From positions 62,001 through 126,000 of the forward strand of contig CAVTTH010000006.1 in the NCBI GenBank assembly GCA_963737545.1: 64,000 nucleotides of DNA. The letters run 5' to 3'. Shown here one piece after another: positions 51,814 to 60,418 of this stretch (positions within the stretch are counted from its first letter, which is position 1; each line of letters opens with the position of its first letter). The notes under the pieces were generated by a model. It was not told where the DNA came from. It worked only from the letters and a program-made list of their open reading frames with translations, and ran no database searches. This DNA is from CAVTTH01 sp963737545. Lineage in GTDB: Bacteria; Verrucomicrobiota; Verrucomicrobiia; Chthoniobacterales; UBA10450. The position numbers and the translations under genes are program-made.

Positions 51814-53652
51814 TCACACCATCGGACGAAAACGTCCGACGATCTCCTGCAGCCGGCCGCTAATCTGGCCTAACGAGCAGACCTCAACCGCGTCGATGAG
51901 CGCCGGGAAACAATTCTCACCCCGCTCGACCACGTCGCTTAGGTTATCCAGCGCGCGTTTCGCTTTGTCGGCGTTCTTCCGCTTGAACTTCTTCAGGCGA
52001 TTGACTTGGAGTTGTTGTTTCGCGCGCGGGGTGCGGACGAGTTCGACTTCCGGCATCTTTTCGTCGCCATCACGATATTTGTTTAGCGCGATAATCGGTC
52101 GTGTCCCGTCGTAAATTTGTTGTTCGTAACGATGCGCGGCGTTTTGAATCTGACTGCGCTGGTAGCGGTTTTCGACCGCGGCCAGCACTCCGCCGAGCCG
52201 TTCAATTTCCCGGAACTCTTCCAGAATTGCCGCCTCAACCGCACGTTCGACGGCTTTCATTCCCGGCGAACCGCTCAACATGTTCATGGTGTGTTTGAAG
52301 ATGCCGGATTCGTCGAGCAGGATGGCCTGGCCATGAGCGGAGAGGCGAATCCATTCCTCGCTCGGCGTGGTGAACGGCTCGTCCGCGCTGTTCGAATGAC
52401 AGGAGTTCGTGCCATTCATGTAGGCCAGCATCAGCTCGGCAGCGGTTCTCGTTAGGTTATTTCGGAACTCGGCGGCAATGAGCGAACGCCCGCTCGTTTG
52501 GGTGTGGACTTTGAACATTTGCGCGCGAGCGCCCGCGCCAAACGCATCGCGCATTCCGATCGCCCAGATGCGGCGCGAAACACGGGTGAGCGCGATGTAT
52601 TCGACGTCGAGTCCGCAATCGAGAAAGAAGGAAAGCCGCGGCCCGAATTCATCCGCGGACATGCCGCGATTCGCCATCATCTCGGCGTAGGCGAAACCGT
52701 TCGAGAGCGTGTAGGCCGCCTGCTGCACTGGCGTCGATCCCGCTTCACCGATGTGATAACCGCTGATCGAAACCGGATACCAGCGCGGCATGTTGCGCGT
52801 GGTCCATTCCATCATGTCGCCGAGAAACCGGAGCGAAGCTTCGACCGGAAAAATGGTTTCGTTTTGTGCCTGAACTTCTTTGAAAATATCGGCTTGAATC
52901 GTGCCGCGAAGTTTCGGCACAACATTGGGACCGAAGCGGCGTTTCGCCGCCGCGATATACATCGCCATGATAATCGGCGCCGGTCCGCTAATCGTCATCG
53001 ATGCCGAAAAACTCGACGCGCCCAGGTCGAAGCCGGCATACAGCCGCTCCATGTCTTCAACCGTGTCAACCGCCACGCCGCCTTCTCCGATCTTTCCGAA
53101 AACGCCGTCGGCATCGGAATCGATGCCGTAAAGGGTCGGGCCGTCGAACGCCGTGCTCAGTCGCTTCGAACGCTGATGTGCGCCGAGATAATGGAAACGC
53201 TTGTTCGTGTCATCGGGCAAACCCATCCCGGAAAAAAGGCGCGTCGGCTCTTCCGTCTGCTGAAGTTTCGCGATGCCATCCTTCCCATTTTTCGCGTGAG
53301 TGCTCTTGCCGTGGCCATTCTTTTCGAAGCTGCCGGTGTCGACCGGCGCTTCCCGCAGCGGCTCGAGATACATTTCTTTGTAGGCGCCGTTTAGATACGG
53401 GAATTCCCCGGGCAATCCCTCGCCTAACAAGTAGCGCGCGATTTCCCCCGGTTCATCGATCTCCGGTAGCGCGAGCCGTGGCAACTCCAAACCAGTTGGC
53501 GCTTTGCCGATCTTGATGTTGCGCTTGATTTCATCCCAGCGATCAAGCATTTGCCGGCCGAATTTCTTATCGGTCCGCGCACGTTTCACCTCATCGAGCA
53601 CGTGCCGATTGTATTTCTCTACCGCTTCAATAACGCGTCCAAGTTTGCTCAT
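51814..53652 (-). CDS. Adenosylcobalamin-dependent acyl-CoA mutase, catalytic chain (IcmF-like)
   Basis: The start at 53652 (MSKLGRVIEAVEKYNRHVLD) is preferred. After about 140 residues of helical region come the TIM-barrel motifs TRLFSGMGLPDDTNKRFHYL, SKRLSTAFDGPTLYG, FSASMTISGPAPIIMAM, WYPVSISGYHIGEAGSTPVQ and VHTQTSGRSLIAAEFRNNLT. They resemble the mutase domain of fused isobutyryl-CoA mutase IcmF more than canonical methylmalonyl-CoA mutase (GYHIxEAGxxPVxQ rather than GYHMQEAGA). The B12-binding domain is missing from this chain and is encoded upstream together with the G-protein. It interconverts branched and linear acyl-CoA, substrate to be determined. Confidence 0.88.
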   Translation of the reverse strand: MSKLGRVIEAVEKYNRHVLDEVKRARTDKKFGRQMLDRWDEIKRNIKIGKAPTGLELPRLALPEIDEPGEIARYLLGEGLPGEFPYLNGAYKEMYLEPLREAPVDTGSFEKNGHGKSTHAKNGKDGIAKLQQTEEPTRLFSGMGLPDDTNKRFHYLGAHQRSKRLSTAFDGPTLYGIDSDADGVFGKIGEGGVAVDTVEDMERLYAGFDLGASSFSASMTISGPAPIIMAMYIAAAKRRFGPNVVPKLRGTIQADIFKEVQAQNETIFPVEASLRFLGDMMEWTTRNMPRWYPVSISGYHIGEAGSTPVQQAAYTLSNGFAYAEMMANRGMSADEFGPRLSFFLDCGLDVEYIALTRVSRRIWAIGMRDAFGAGARAQMFKVHTQTSGRSLIAAEFRNNLTRTAAELMLAYMNGTNSCHSNSADEPFTTPSEEWIRLSAHGQAILLDESGIFKHTMNMLSGSPGMKAVERAVEAAILEEFREIERLGGVLAAVENRYQRSQIQNAAHRYEQQIYDGTRPIIALNKYRDGDEKMPEVELVRTPRAKQQLQVNRLKKFKRKNADKAKRALDNLSDVVERGENCFPALIDAVEVCSLGQISGRLQEIVGRFRPMV

Positions 53653-53662
53653 TTTCGTTTCC

Positions 53663-53723
53663 TGTAGCGGCGCTCTATGAGCGCCGAATTTTTTAGCGTC
53701 GGCGGTCATCGACCGCCGCTACA
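53663..53723. repeat. Two small inverted repeats (TGTAGCGGCG family)
   Basis: TGTAGCGGCGCTCTATGAGC and its neighbour GGCGGTCATCGACCGCCGCT with ACA close to each other form two hairpins whose outer ends are complementary. They are related to the pair at 41442-41526 and sit between the two mutase genes. Confidence 0.8.
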
Positions 53724-53727
53724 ACCA

Positions 53728-54858
53728 TTATTTCGCGCGCATCAGCAGATCGCACAACTGATCCACCCCGCGATCACGATGACGTTTCGCCACCGTCGAT
53801 ATTAACTTCTGCTCGCGCCCGCTTCCTTCAAGTCGCCGTTCGATTTCACTCATCGCCGTCCTGGCGCGGTCGAGATCGCTTTTGTTTACGACCACGATGT
53901 CGGCGAGATCGAGCATGACGATCTTTTGCAACTGCAAACGTGCGCCGTAATCCGGATTCATCACCAGCACGGTTTGATCGACCAGTTTATTTTGAAACGG
54001 CATCGCTTCCTGGCCCGTTCCAACGGTTTCGATGAGGACGTAATCGAAATCGCTTTGCGCGAGCTGGCGCAGGCAGTCTTCCGTCGCGGGCGACAAACCG
54101 CCGGCCTGTCCGCGCGTCGCCATGCTGCGCATGAAAACGCGATCGTCCTGCGAGTTAATCATGGTCGCCCGATCGCCGAGGAGCGCGCCTTCGCCGACCA
54201 CACTCGGATCATGCGAAAGAATTGCGATGCGAGCCTTTGGTGCGCGATGCAGCAGTCGCAGAATGATCTCATCAATCAGCGTGGTCTTCCCCGCTCCACC
54301 CGGACCGGTAAACCCAATCACACGCGTCCCGAGGGATTTCTTCGCTTTGCTGACTGCGGACTTTTTCGGTCGTTTCCCGTTGGCGTAGCCGTCTTCTATT
54401 TCTGTTAGTTTGCGCGCGAGTTTCATCTCGGCCGTTCTGCCCGCCACCCGTTTGCCTGATTTTCCGTAGCGGTTGCGAACCCATTGCGTCATGTCGGTCA
54501 GCGAAGTGCCGGCAAAAAAAATCTTGTCCACACCACGGCGCTGCATCACGCGCTGATCGTCGTGCGTGATCGTTCCGCCGCCGCCGCCAAAAACTTTGAT
54601 GTCGTTCGCTCCACGTTTCTTCAAGTGCCTAACGACTTCGGCAAAGAATTCGATGTGTCCGCCGTTGTAACTCGATATTCCAATCGCTCGCACATCCTCC
54701 TGAATTGCGGCCCGCACGATGTCCTGTGCGTAGCGATGATAGCCGAGATACACGACCTCGATCCCGTGCCGGATAAACTCGAGATTGATCGTATTGATGG
54801 CGCTGTCGTGTCCGTCGCAGATCGGAACGGCGGTCAGAATTCGGATCGGAGAGGCCAT
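53728..54858 (-). CDS. B12-binding domain fused to MeaB-type G-protein chaperone
   Basis: Residues 1-135 are a cobalamin-binding Rossmann domain: ICDGHDSAINTINLEFIRHG (DxHD base-off loop), VVYLGYHRYAQDIVRAAIQE, IGISSYNGGHIEFF and KVFGGGGGTITHDDQ. A basic linker leads to a G3E-type GTPase (about 175-376): VIGFTGPGGAGKTTLIDEII as Walker A, VLIETVGTGQEAMPF as switch, and VVVNKSDLDRA as NKxD-type guanine specificity. This order, B12 then G-protein, is that of IcmF N-terminus without its mutase domain. It should load, protect and deliver cofactor to the downstream mutase chain. A short inverted repeat separates the two genes. Confidence 0.9.
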   Translation of the reverse strand: MASPIRILTAVPICDGHDSAINTINLEFIRHGIEVVYLGYHRYAQDIVRAAIQEDVRAIGISSYNGGHIEFFAEVVRHLKKRGANDIKVFGGGGGTITHDDQRVMQRRGVDKIFFAGTSLTDMTQWVRNRYGKSGKRVAGRTAEMKLARKLTEIEDGYANGKRPKKSAVSKAKKSLGTRVIGFTGPGGAGKTTLIDEIILRLLHRAPKARIAILSHDPSVVGEGALLGDRATMINSQDDRVFMRSMATRGQAGGLSPATEDCLRQLAQSDFDYVLIETVGTGQEAMPFQNKLVDQTVLVMNPDYGARLQLQKIVMLDLADIVVVNKSDLDRARTAMSEIERRLEGSGREQKLISTVAKRHRDRGVDQLCDLLMRAK

Positions 54859-54921
54859 GGAGTTTGAAATCTTAGCGGCAATCGCTTGTCGAGCAACGCC
54901 GTTTCAGCCTAACGTTCGCGA

Positions 54922-55428
54922 ATGAGTGTTTTGCAGTCAGAAACTGCCGCCAAACAATCGTGCCCCTTTTCCGCGATCGCGTGGGCCACTATCGTTGCCG
55001 GGGTTTTGGACATCAGTTCCGCGTTCATTCTCGCCTATCCTAAAGGCGTCGGTCCAATCCGGGTCTTGCAGGGAGTGGCCGCCGGCCTGGTTGGCCGGGA
55101 ATCGGCCAGCGCGGGCGGCCTGGCGACGGCCGGTTTGGGACTCGCCATCCATTTTCTTATCGCCCTTGTCGTCTCCTCTGTTTTCTACATCGCGAGCCGC
55201 AGACTTTCTTTCCTCACGCGGCATTCCGTCATTTCTGGATTACTCTACGGAGTGATGGTTTATGGTTTTATGTATTGGATCGTCATGCCTCTCGCCTATC
55301 CCATCGTGCACCCTTCCATTTCGCGAGATGTGACCGCGGTCTGCGTGCACATGATCCTAATTGGACTGCCGATCGCCTTCATCGTGCGGCGATTTTCCCA
55401 GCCGTCTCCTCGTCAGCCATATGATTGA
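54922..55428 (+). CDS. DUF1440-like inner-membrane protein
   Basis: The 168-residue protein has four hydrophobic helices (SAIAWATIVAGVLDISSAFI, AIHFLIALVVSSVFYIASR, SGLLYGVMVYGFMYWIVMPL, VCVHMILIGLPIAFIVRRF). GLLYGVMVYGFMYW resembles the DUF1440/YagU family, whose function is only loosely linked to acid stress in E. coli. The last eight bases overlap the start of the SDR gene, so the two are co-transcribed. It is divergent from the B12 gene with 63 bases between the starts. Confidence 0.75.
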   Translation: MSVLQSETAAKQSCPFSAIAWATIVAGVLDISSAFILAYPKGVGPIRVLQGVAAGLVGRESASAGGLATAGLGLAIHFLIALVVSSVFYIASRRLSFLTRHSVISGLLYGVMVYGFMYWIVMPLAYPIVHPSISRDVTAVCVHMILIGLPIAFIVRRFSQPSPRQPYD

Positions 55429-56176
55429 TCGACTCGATTTCGCCGGTAAAGTTGTCCTCGTAACCGGCAGTTCGCGCGGTCTGGGCGCGGAAATGATAAA
55501 GGCCTTCGGCCGACGGGGCGCGAAATGCGTCGTCAACTTCATCTCCGATTCCACTGGCCAGAACAAAACCGACGCTGCCGCCGTCGCCATGGAGCTGCAC
55601 GATCCGCTCGTTATCGATTGCGACGTGAGCAGTTCCGAGCAGGTCGAAGCCATGATGAAAACGATCGCTGAAAAATTCGGCGGACTCGACATCCTGATTA
55701 ACAACTCCGGAATCATTCGCGATCGCACGATCAAGAAGATGTCGCTCGAGGAATTCGAAAGCATCGTGCGCGTGAATCTCACCGGCACCTTCAATGTCAC
55801 GCAAAAGGCGGCGGCGATTCTGCGCAAGGATGGACGAATCGTAAACATGTCATCGGTCAGCGGCGAGATGGGTTTGTTCGGCCAGGCGAATTATTCCTCG
55901 AGCAAGGCGGCGATCATCGCGCTGACCAAGGTTTCCGCGCGCGAATTTGCGCGTCAGAACATCACCGTGAACGCGATCGCGCCCGGCTTCATCGATGTCG
56001 GCATGAGCAAAGGAATGCCCGACGAGGTGACTGCCAACTTCATCAAACAAATCCCGCTCGGCCGATTGGGCGACGCGGAGAATATTGTGGACGCGGCCTT
56101 GTTCCTCTGTTCGCCGATGGCGTCCTACATCACCGGTCACGTTCTCAACGTGAATGGCGGCTTCTACATGGGCTGA
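55421..56176 (+). CDS. Short-chain dehydrogenase/reductase (FabG-like)
   Basis: The start at 55421 (MIDRLDFAGKVVLVTGSSRG) places TGSSRGLGAEM as the nucleotide-binding turn. LDILINNSGIIRDRTIKKMS, NMSSVSGEMGLFGQANYSSS with YSSSK as the catalytic Tyr-Lys, and FIDVGMSKGMPDEVTANFIK complete the classical 250-residue SDR. NSGIIRD and the PLGRLGDAENIVDAALFLCS end are typical of 3-oxoacyl-ACP reductases, so reduction of a 3-ketoacyl substrate is likely but not certain. It is translationally coupled to the preceding membrane protein by overlap. Confidence 0.92.
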   Translation: MIDRLDFAGKVVLVTGSSRGLGAEMIKAFGRRGAKCVVNFISDSTGQNKTDAAAVAMELHDPLVIDCDVSSSEQVEAMMKTIAEKFGGLDILINNSGIIRDRTIKKMSLEEFESIVRVNLTGTFNVTQKAAAILRKDGRIVNMSSVSGEMGLFGQANYSSSKAAIIALTKVSAREFARQNITVNAIAPGFIDVGMSKGMPDEVTANFIKQIPLGRLGDAENIVDAALFLCSPMASYITGHVLNVNGGFYMG

Positions 56177-56208
56177 GTCAGCGCTAACGAAAACGAGGTT
56201 CGCGGCGA

Positions 56209-56979
56209 CTACGATCCGTCCTCCGTATTCTTTTTCATGAAGGGCGTGAACAGATCCATCGGAATCGGCAGAAAGGTCGTCGTGTTATGCTCGCCCGAGA
56301 TCTCGCGCATCGTTTGGAGAAAACGCAATTGCAATGCAATCGGCTGTGCGGAAATCATGGCCGCGGCCTGGACCAACTTCTCCGCCGCCTGAAATTCGCC
56401 CTCGGCGTTGATGATTTTCGCGCGCCGCTCGCGTTCACTTTCCGCCTGGCTGGCCATCGCCCGCTTCATTCCTTCCGGCAGGACGACATCCTTGATTTCG
56501 ACGGCGGTGACCTTGATTCCCCATGGATCCGTCTGACGATCGACGATCTCCTGAAGTTTTTGATTGATCGTCTCGCGATGAGAAAGCAACTCATCCAACT
56601 CGGATTGCCCGATCACGCTGCGCAGCGTCGTTTGCGACATGAGTGACGTGGCTTTTAGGAAACTCTCCACCTTCACCACCGCCGCTTCCGCATCGACGAC
56701 GCGAAAGTAGACAACCGCGTCGACCGTGACCGGCACGTTATCGCGCGTCATCATTTCCTGCCGCGAGACATCGATGGTGACGACGCGCAGATCCATCTTC
56801 ACCATTCGATCGACTAGCGGGATCAGAAAAATCAGTCCTGGTCCTTTGGTGCCAAGAAGTTTGCCGAGACGGAAGATGACCGCGCGCTCATATTCGCGCA
56901 GAATGCGCACCATCTGGGGGAGGATGATGAAGCCGAGGAAAAAAATCGGCACGAGCCAGGAAATTAGTTGGATGGGCAT
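56209..56979 (-). CDS. Slipin (SPFH/band 7 protein)
   Basis: The 256-residue protein has an N-terminal hydrophobic hairpin (LISWLVPIFFLGFIILPQM), then the SPFH core: REYERAVIFRLGKLLGTKGP, MDLRVVTIDVSRQEMMTRDN, VTVDAVVYFRVVDAEAAVVK and WGIKVTAVEIKDVVLPEGMK, followed by a helical region (AESERERRAKIINAEGEFQA). Slipins form oligomers on the inner membrane and commonly pair with an NfeD protease that cleaves their C-terminal region; that gene is directly upstream with 13 bases between. The hydrophobic C-terminal TFLPIPMDLFTPF is a plausible protease target. Confidence 0.93.
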   Translation of the reverse strand: MPIQLISWLVPIFFLGFIILPQMVRILREYERAVIFRLGKLLGTKGPGLIFLIPLVDRMVKMDLRVVTIDVSRQEMMTRDNVPVTVDAVVYFRVVDAEAAVVKVESFLKATSLMSQTTLRSVIGQSELDELLSHRETINQKLQEIVDRQTDPWGIKVTAVEIKDVVLPEGMKRAMASQAESERERRAKIINAEGEFQAAEKLVQAAAMISAQPIALQLRFLQTMREISGEHNTTTFLPIPMDLFTPFMKKNTEDGS

Positions 56980-56992
56980 GTTAGTTCTTTCG

Positions 56993-58303
56993 TTAGGCGG
57001 TTGCGGTTGATGATTTGGCGTTTGCTTTCGGTTTCACTCTTAAGGTCAGGCCTGTCACAGCGGTCACTTCGACGGGCTGGCCCTGTTCGATCGGCGTGTC
57101 GCAGACGGCGTTCCAATATTCGCCCTCAATAAACACCTTCCCGCTCGCAGAATCGACTGGCGTAACGGTATCGACAATTTTCCCGAGCATCGTGTTTGTG
57201 CCAGTCTTGATCGGCAGGAGCTGGGCGCGCACCCCTTTGCCGACCACGAAAATGAAGAACGCCGCGGTTACCAATGTCGCCGGAATAATGTAGCTGAGCG
57301 ATAAACGAAAGAGCGGATCAGCGCGATTGAAAAGCATGAGAGAGCCGATGAGGAAGGAAGCGATTCCACCCGCTGTCAGGACTCCATGAGTCGGCGCGTA
57401 GACATCAAAAATAAAAAGCAGGAACGCAAGCGCGATGAAGACGAGTCCACTCACGTTAACCGGCAGAATCGCCGCCATGTAAAGCGCCAGGATCAACGCG
57501 ATCGCGCCCACCACCCCGGGCAGGATCGCGCCCGGCGTAGTCATTTCACCGATGATTCCATAGACGGCGATGAGCATGAGGATGAACATCACTTCCGGGC
57601 GCCAGATCATTTGGAAAACCCGCTCTGAAAGTGATGGGCCGATCTCTTCGATGTTCGCGCCGCTGGTGTTGAGCTTCCTCCCATTCACTTCGCGACCGTT
57701 GAGCTGGGTGAGCAGGTCGCTCGCGTCTTTGGCAATGATCTCGACGACTTTGAGTTCGAGCGCTTTGTTGGCGGTGATCGACGCGCTTTCTTTCACTGAC
57801 GATCGGGCCCACTCGACATTTCGCTTTCGCTTTACCGCGATTGTCTCGATGTAACTGATCGCGTAATTCTCCAGCTTCGTTTTCATGGTCTCGTCGACTT
57901 TTTGTTCGTTTCCGCCACCGCCGCTCATTTCCACGGGATGCGCGGCGCCGATCGTTGTCGCCGGTGCCATTGCGGTGACGTCGGCTGCCAGCGCGATGAA
58001 ACATCCCGCGCTCGTCGCGGTTGCACCCGAAGGTGCCACGTAAACGACCGTCGGGATCGGCGAGGCCAGCATTTCCTGGACGATCGTTTTGGTCGATTCG
58101 AGTAAACCGCCGGGCGTGTCGAGTTGGATAATGAGGCATTGCGCGCCTTGCTCCTGCGCTTCGTGGATTCCGCGCGAGATGTAGCCGGCGGTCGCCGGTC
58201 CGATGGCCCCGTCCACCTTGATGCGAGCGACCCTGTCGGCCTGGGCACTGGAAATAAGCGCCAGCAATACGAGAACGACTGAACTCCATCGAGCGCAGTT
58301 CAT
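56993..58303 (-). CDS. NfeD1b-type membrane serine protease
   Basis: The start at 58303 gives a signal peptide (MNCARWSSVVLVLLALISSA). Then comes a ClpP/SppA-like protease domain with LIIQLDTPGGLLESTKTIVQ, VAPSGATATSAGCFIALAAD (catalytic Ser in the SAG context) and NKALELKVVEIIAKD carrying the Lys, followed by five to six membrane helices and a C-terminal NfeD OB-fold (GKIVDTVTPVDSASGKVFIE, EYWNAVCDTPIEQGQPVEV). In related archaeal and bacterial pairs it cleaves slipin at its C-terminus. It is followed by the slipin gene on the same strand, supporting a working pair. Confidence 0.93.
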   Translation of the reverse strand: MNCARWSSVVLVLLALISSAQADRVARIKVDGAIGPATAGYISRGIHEAQEQGAQCLIIQLDTPGGLLESTKTIVQEMLASPIPTVVYVAPSGATATSAGCFIALAADVTAMAPATTIGAAHPVEMSGGGGNEQKVDETMKTKLENYAISYIETIAVKRKRNVEWARSSVKESASITANKALELKVVEIIAKDASDLLTQLNGREVNGRKLNTSGANIEEIGPSLSERVFQMIWRPEVMFILMLIAVYGIIGEMTTPGAILPGVVGAIALILALYMAAILPVNVSGLVFIALAFLLFIFDVYAPTHGVLTAGGIASFLIGSLMLFNRADPLFRLSLSYIIPATLVTAAFFIFVVGKGVRAQLLPIKTGTNTMLGKIVDTVTPVDSASGKVFIEGEYWNAVCDTPIEQGQPVEVTAVTGLTLRVKPKANAKSSTATA

Positions 58304-58461
58304 CACAAGCACCCTACCACGCGGAAGCATGCCTTCAAAATGTCGCCACGGCTTAATCACTAACGGTTTTCATTCGGAATAAAAAGCTCGCCAGGAGCCA
58401 ATTGATTCTTGCAAAAATCCCCCTTTAATTTTGAAGAGATTTCGAGTTGTTAAGTAAAACC

Positions 58462-58466
58462 GGAGG
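58462..58466 (+). promoter_or_regulatory. Strong Shine-Dalgarno (GGAGG)
   Basis: GGAGG at 58462-58466 lies six bases before the ATG at 58473 and is one of the best ribosome-binding sites in the window, fixing the start of the flavin oxidase. Confidence 0.7.
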
Positions 58467-58472
58467 TTACCT

Positions 58473-59861
58473 ATGAGTAGTTCGCTTAGTGAAGATTCCA
58501 TCAAGGAACTAAAAACAAGACTGAGAGGGGAGGTGATCGAACCTCGCGATGCGGGCTATGATGAAACCCGCAGGGTTTACAATGCCATGATCAGCAAGAA
58601 GCCGCGTCTGATCGCGCGCTGTGCGGATGTGGCGGACGTAATCAGCTGCGTCAATTTTGCGAGAGAGCAGCATTTGCTTCTTGCCGTTCGAAGCGGAGGG
58701 CATAACGCGGGCGGCCTCGGGATTTGCGATGACGGCCTCGTCATTGATCTGGCGCTGATGAAATACACCCGAGTTGATCCCGCAGCCGCTACTGTAACTG
58801 TCGGTGCGGGATGCACCTGGGGTGACGTAGATCATGCCACGCATGTGTTCGGCCTCGCCACTCCGAGCGGAATTATTTCTACGACTGGCGTGGGTGGATT
58901 GACGCTCGGTGGAGGAGTCGGGCATCTCACCCGCAAGTGTGGCCTAACGATTGATAATCTCATCTCGGCCGATCTCGTTCTGGCGGATGGAAAATTTGTA
59001 AGAGCGAATGCGAACGAGAACACTGATTTGTTCTGGGCGATCCGTGGCGGTGGCGGGAATTTCGGCGTGGTCACTTCTTTTACGTTCAAGCTACACCGAA
59101 TTGATACCGTCTATGGCGGTCCGATGCTGTACGAGCTCAGTGAGACGGCCGAGGTGATGAAATGGTATCGCGAGTTAATTAAGAAAGCTCCCGATGACTT
59201 GAATGGCTTCTTTGCGTTTCTGACGGTGCCGCCGGGGCCTCCTTTCCCGGAACATCTTCACATGAAAAAAATGTGCGGCATCGTGTGGGCATGCACTGAA
59301 CCGCTCGCAAAAGCGGAGGAAACATTCAAACCGATCCGCGCTTTCAAGAAGGCTGCGCTCGACCTGGTCGGGCCCTTGCCGCAGCCAGCTTTGCAAAGCA
59401 TGTTCGATGTGCTCTATCCACCGGGTTTGCAGTGGTATTGGCGCGCCGATTTTGTGAATGAGTTAGGCGACGAGGCAATTGCCCTCAATGCTCGCTTTGG
59501 GAGCGAGCTTCCGACCATGCATTCCCTGATGCATTTGTATCCCATCAACGGCGCCGCCGCGCGCGTCGGAAAAGACGATACAGCTTGGAATTACCGCGAT
59601 GCCACCTGGGCGCAAGTAATATGCGGGGTCGATCCTGACGCGGCGAACAACGAAAAGATTATTTCGTGGACGAAGAATTACTATGACGCGCTTCATCCTT
59701 ATTCGGCCGGTGGGGCTTATGTGAACTTTATGATGGATGAGGGAGAGGAACGCGTGAAAGCAACCTATGGGGATAATTACGAAAGGCTGGTCGCGATCAA
59801 GAACAAGTACGATCCTCAGAATCTCTTTCGCGTGAATCAAAACATCAAGCCGGCGGGTTAG
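58473..59861 (+). CDS. FAD-linked oxidase (BBE-like, FAD_binding_4)
   Basis: The 462-residue protein has the PCMH-type FAD domain: LLAVRSGGHNAGGLGICDDG with the His that in many members carries bicovalent FAD, ATPSGIISTTGVGGLTLGGG (the corresponding Cys is absent), and FWAIRGGGGNFGVVTSFTFK. The end YGDNYERLVAIKNKYDPQNL plus FRVNQNI is the berberine-bridge (BBE) C-terminal motif. Without the Cys, FAD is probably attached only to His or is non-covalent. It oxidises an alcohol, sugar or polyketide-type substrate, not identified here. An OsmC gene follows after five bases. Confidence 0.92.
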   Translation: MSSSLSEDSIKELKTRLRGEVIEPRDAGYDETRRVYNAMISKKPRLIARCADVADVISCVNFAREQHLLLAVRSGGHNAGGLGICDDGLVIDLALMKYTRVDPAAATVTVGAGCTWGDVDHATHVFGLATPSGIISTTGVGGLTLGGGVGHLTRKCGLTIDNLISADLVLADGKFVRANANENTDLFWAIRGGGGNFGVVTSFTFKLHRIDTVYGGPMLYELSETAEVMKWYRELIKKAPDDLNGFFAFLTVPPGPPFPEHLHMKKMCGIVWACTEPLAKAEETFKPIRAFKKAALDLVGPLPQPALQSMFDVLYPPGLQWYWRADFVNELGDEAIALNARFGSELPTMHSLMHLYPINGAAARVGKDDTAWNYRDATWAQVICGVDPDAANNEKIISWTKNYYDALHPYSAGGAYVNFMMDEGEERVKATYGDNYERLVAIKNKYDPQNLFRVNQNIKPAG

Positions 59862-59866
59862 AGTCG

Positions 59867-60379
59867 ATGAACGCCGATGTCCTTAGATCTTTGCAGGCGC
59901 CCATCAAAGAGCAGTATCGAGAACGTCCGGCCACGGCGTTGATCACGCTCCGAGCCGAGGGCCGCATCGGTGAAGGGATCACGTGTAAAATAGGGACCGG
60001 TAAGGCGCTTGTCGAAGCAGGGCTTCATCCGGCGACCGGAGGCGACGGACTGAGCGCGTGTTCGGGCGATATGCTTCTGGAGGCGTTGGTGGCCTGTGCA
60101 GGTGTTACGTTAGGCGCGGTGGCGACTGCGTTGGGCGTTCAACTTCGAGATGCAAGGATTCACGCTGAGGGCGATCTCGATTTTCGCGGAACGCTGGGAG
60201 TCTCGAAGGAAGTTCCGGTAGGGTTTCGACGGATCCGGCTGCGTTTCGATCTCGATACCGACGCGAGCGAAGAACAACTAACAACTTTGCTTCGGCTGAC
60301 CGAACGCTATTGCGTCGTTTACCAGACGCTCAGTCATCCTCCCGAGATCGAGGTTGCCCGTTCCATCGCGCCGCGGTGA
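59867..60379 (+). CDS. OsmC family protein
   Basis: The 170-residue protein has the OsmC peroxidase-like arrangement: GEGITCKIGTGKALVEAGLH, the Cys-bearing helix LSACSGDMLLEALVACAGVT and a second-half pattern VPVGFRRIRLRFDLDTDASE with LLRLTERYCVVYQTLSHPPE. Cys in ACAG and CVVYQTL are the expected thiol pair used to reduce organic hydroperoxides. It lies six bases downstream of the flavin oxidase, which can produce hydrogen peroxide, so co-expression for detoxification is a reasonable inference. Confidence 0.9.
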   Translation: MNADVLRSLQAPIKEQYRERPATALITLRAEGRIGEGITCKIGTGKALVEAGLHPATGGDGLSACSGDMLLEALVACAGVTLGAVATALGVQLRDARIHAEGDLDFRGTLGVSKEVPVGFRRIRLRFDLDTDASEEQLTTLLRLTERYCVVYQTLSHPPEIEVARSIAPR

Positions 60380-60418
60380 ATTTGCAGTCACGCATCTTTG
60401 TTATTACTTACAAGTCGT

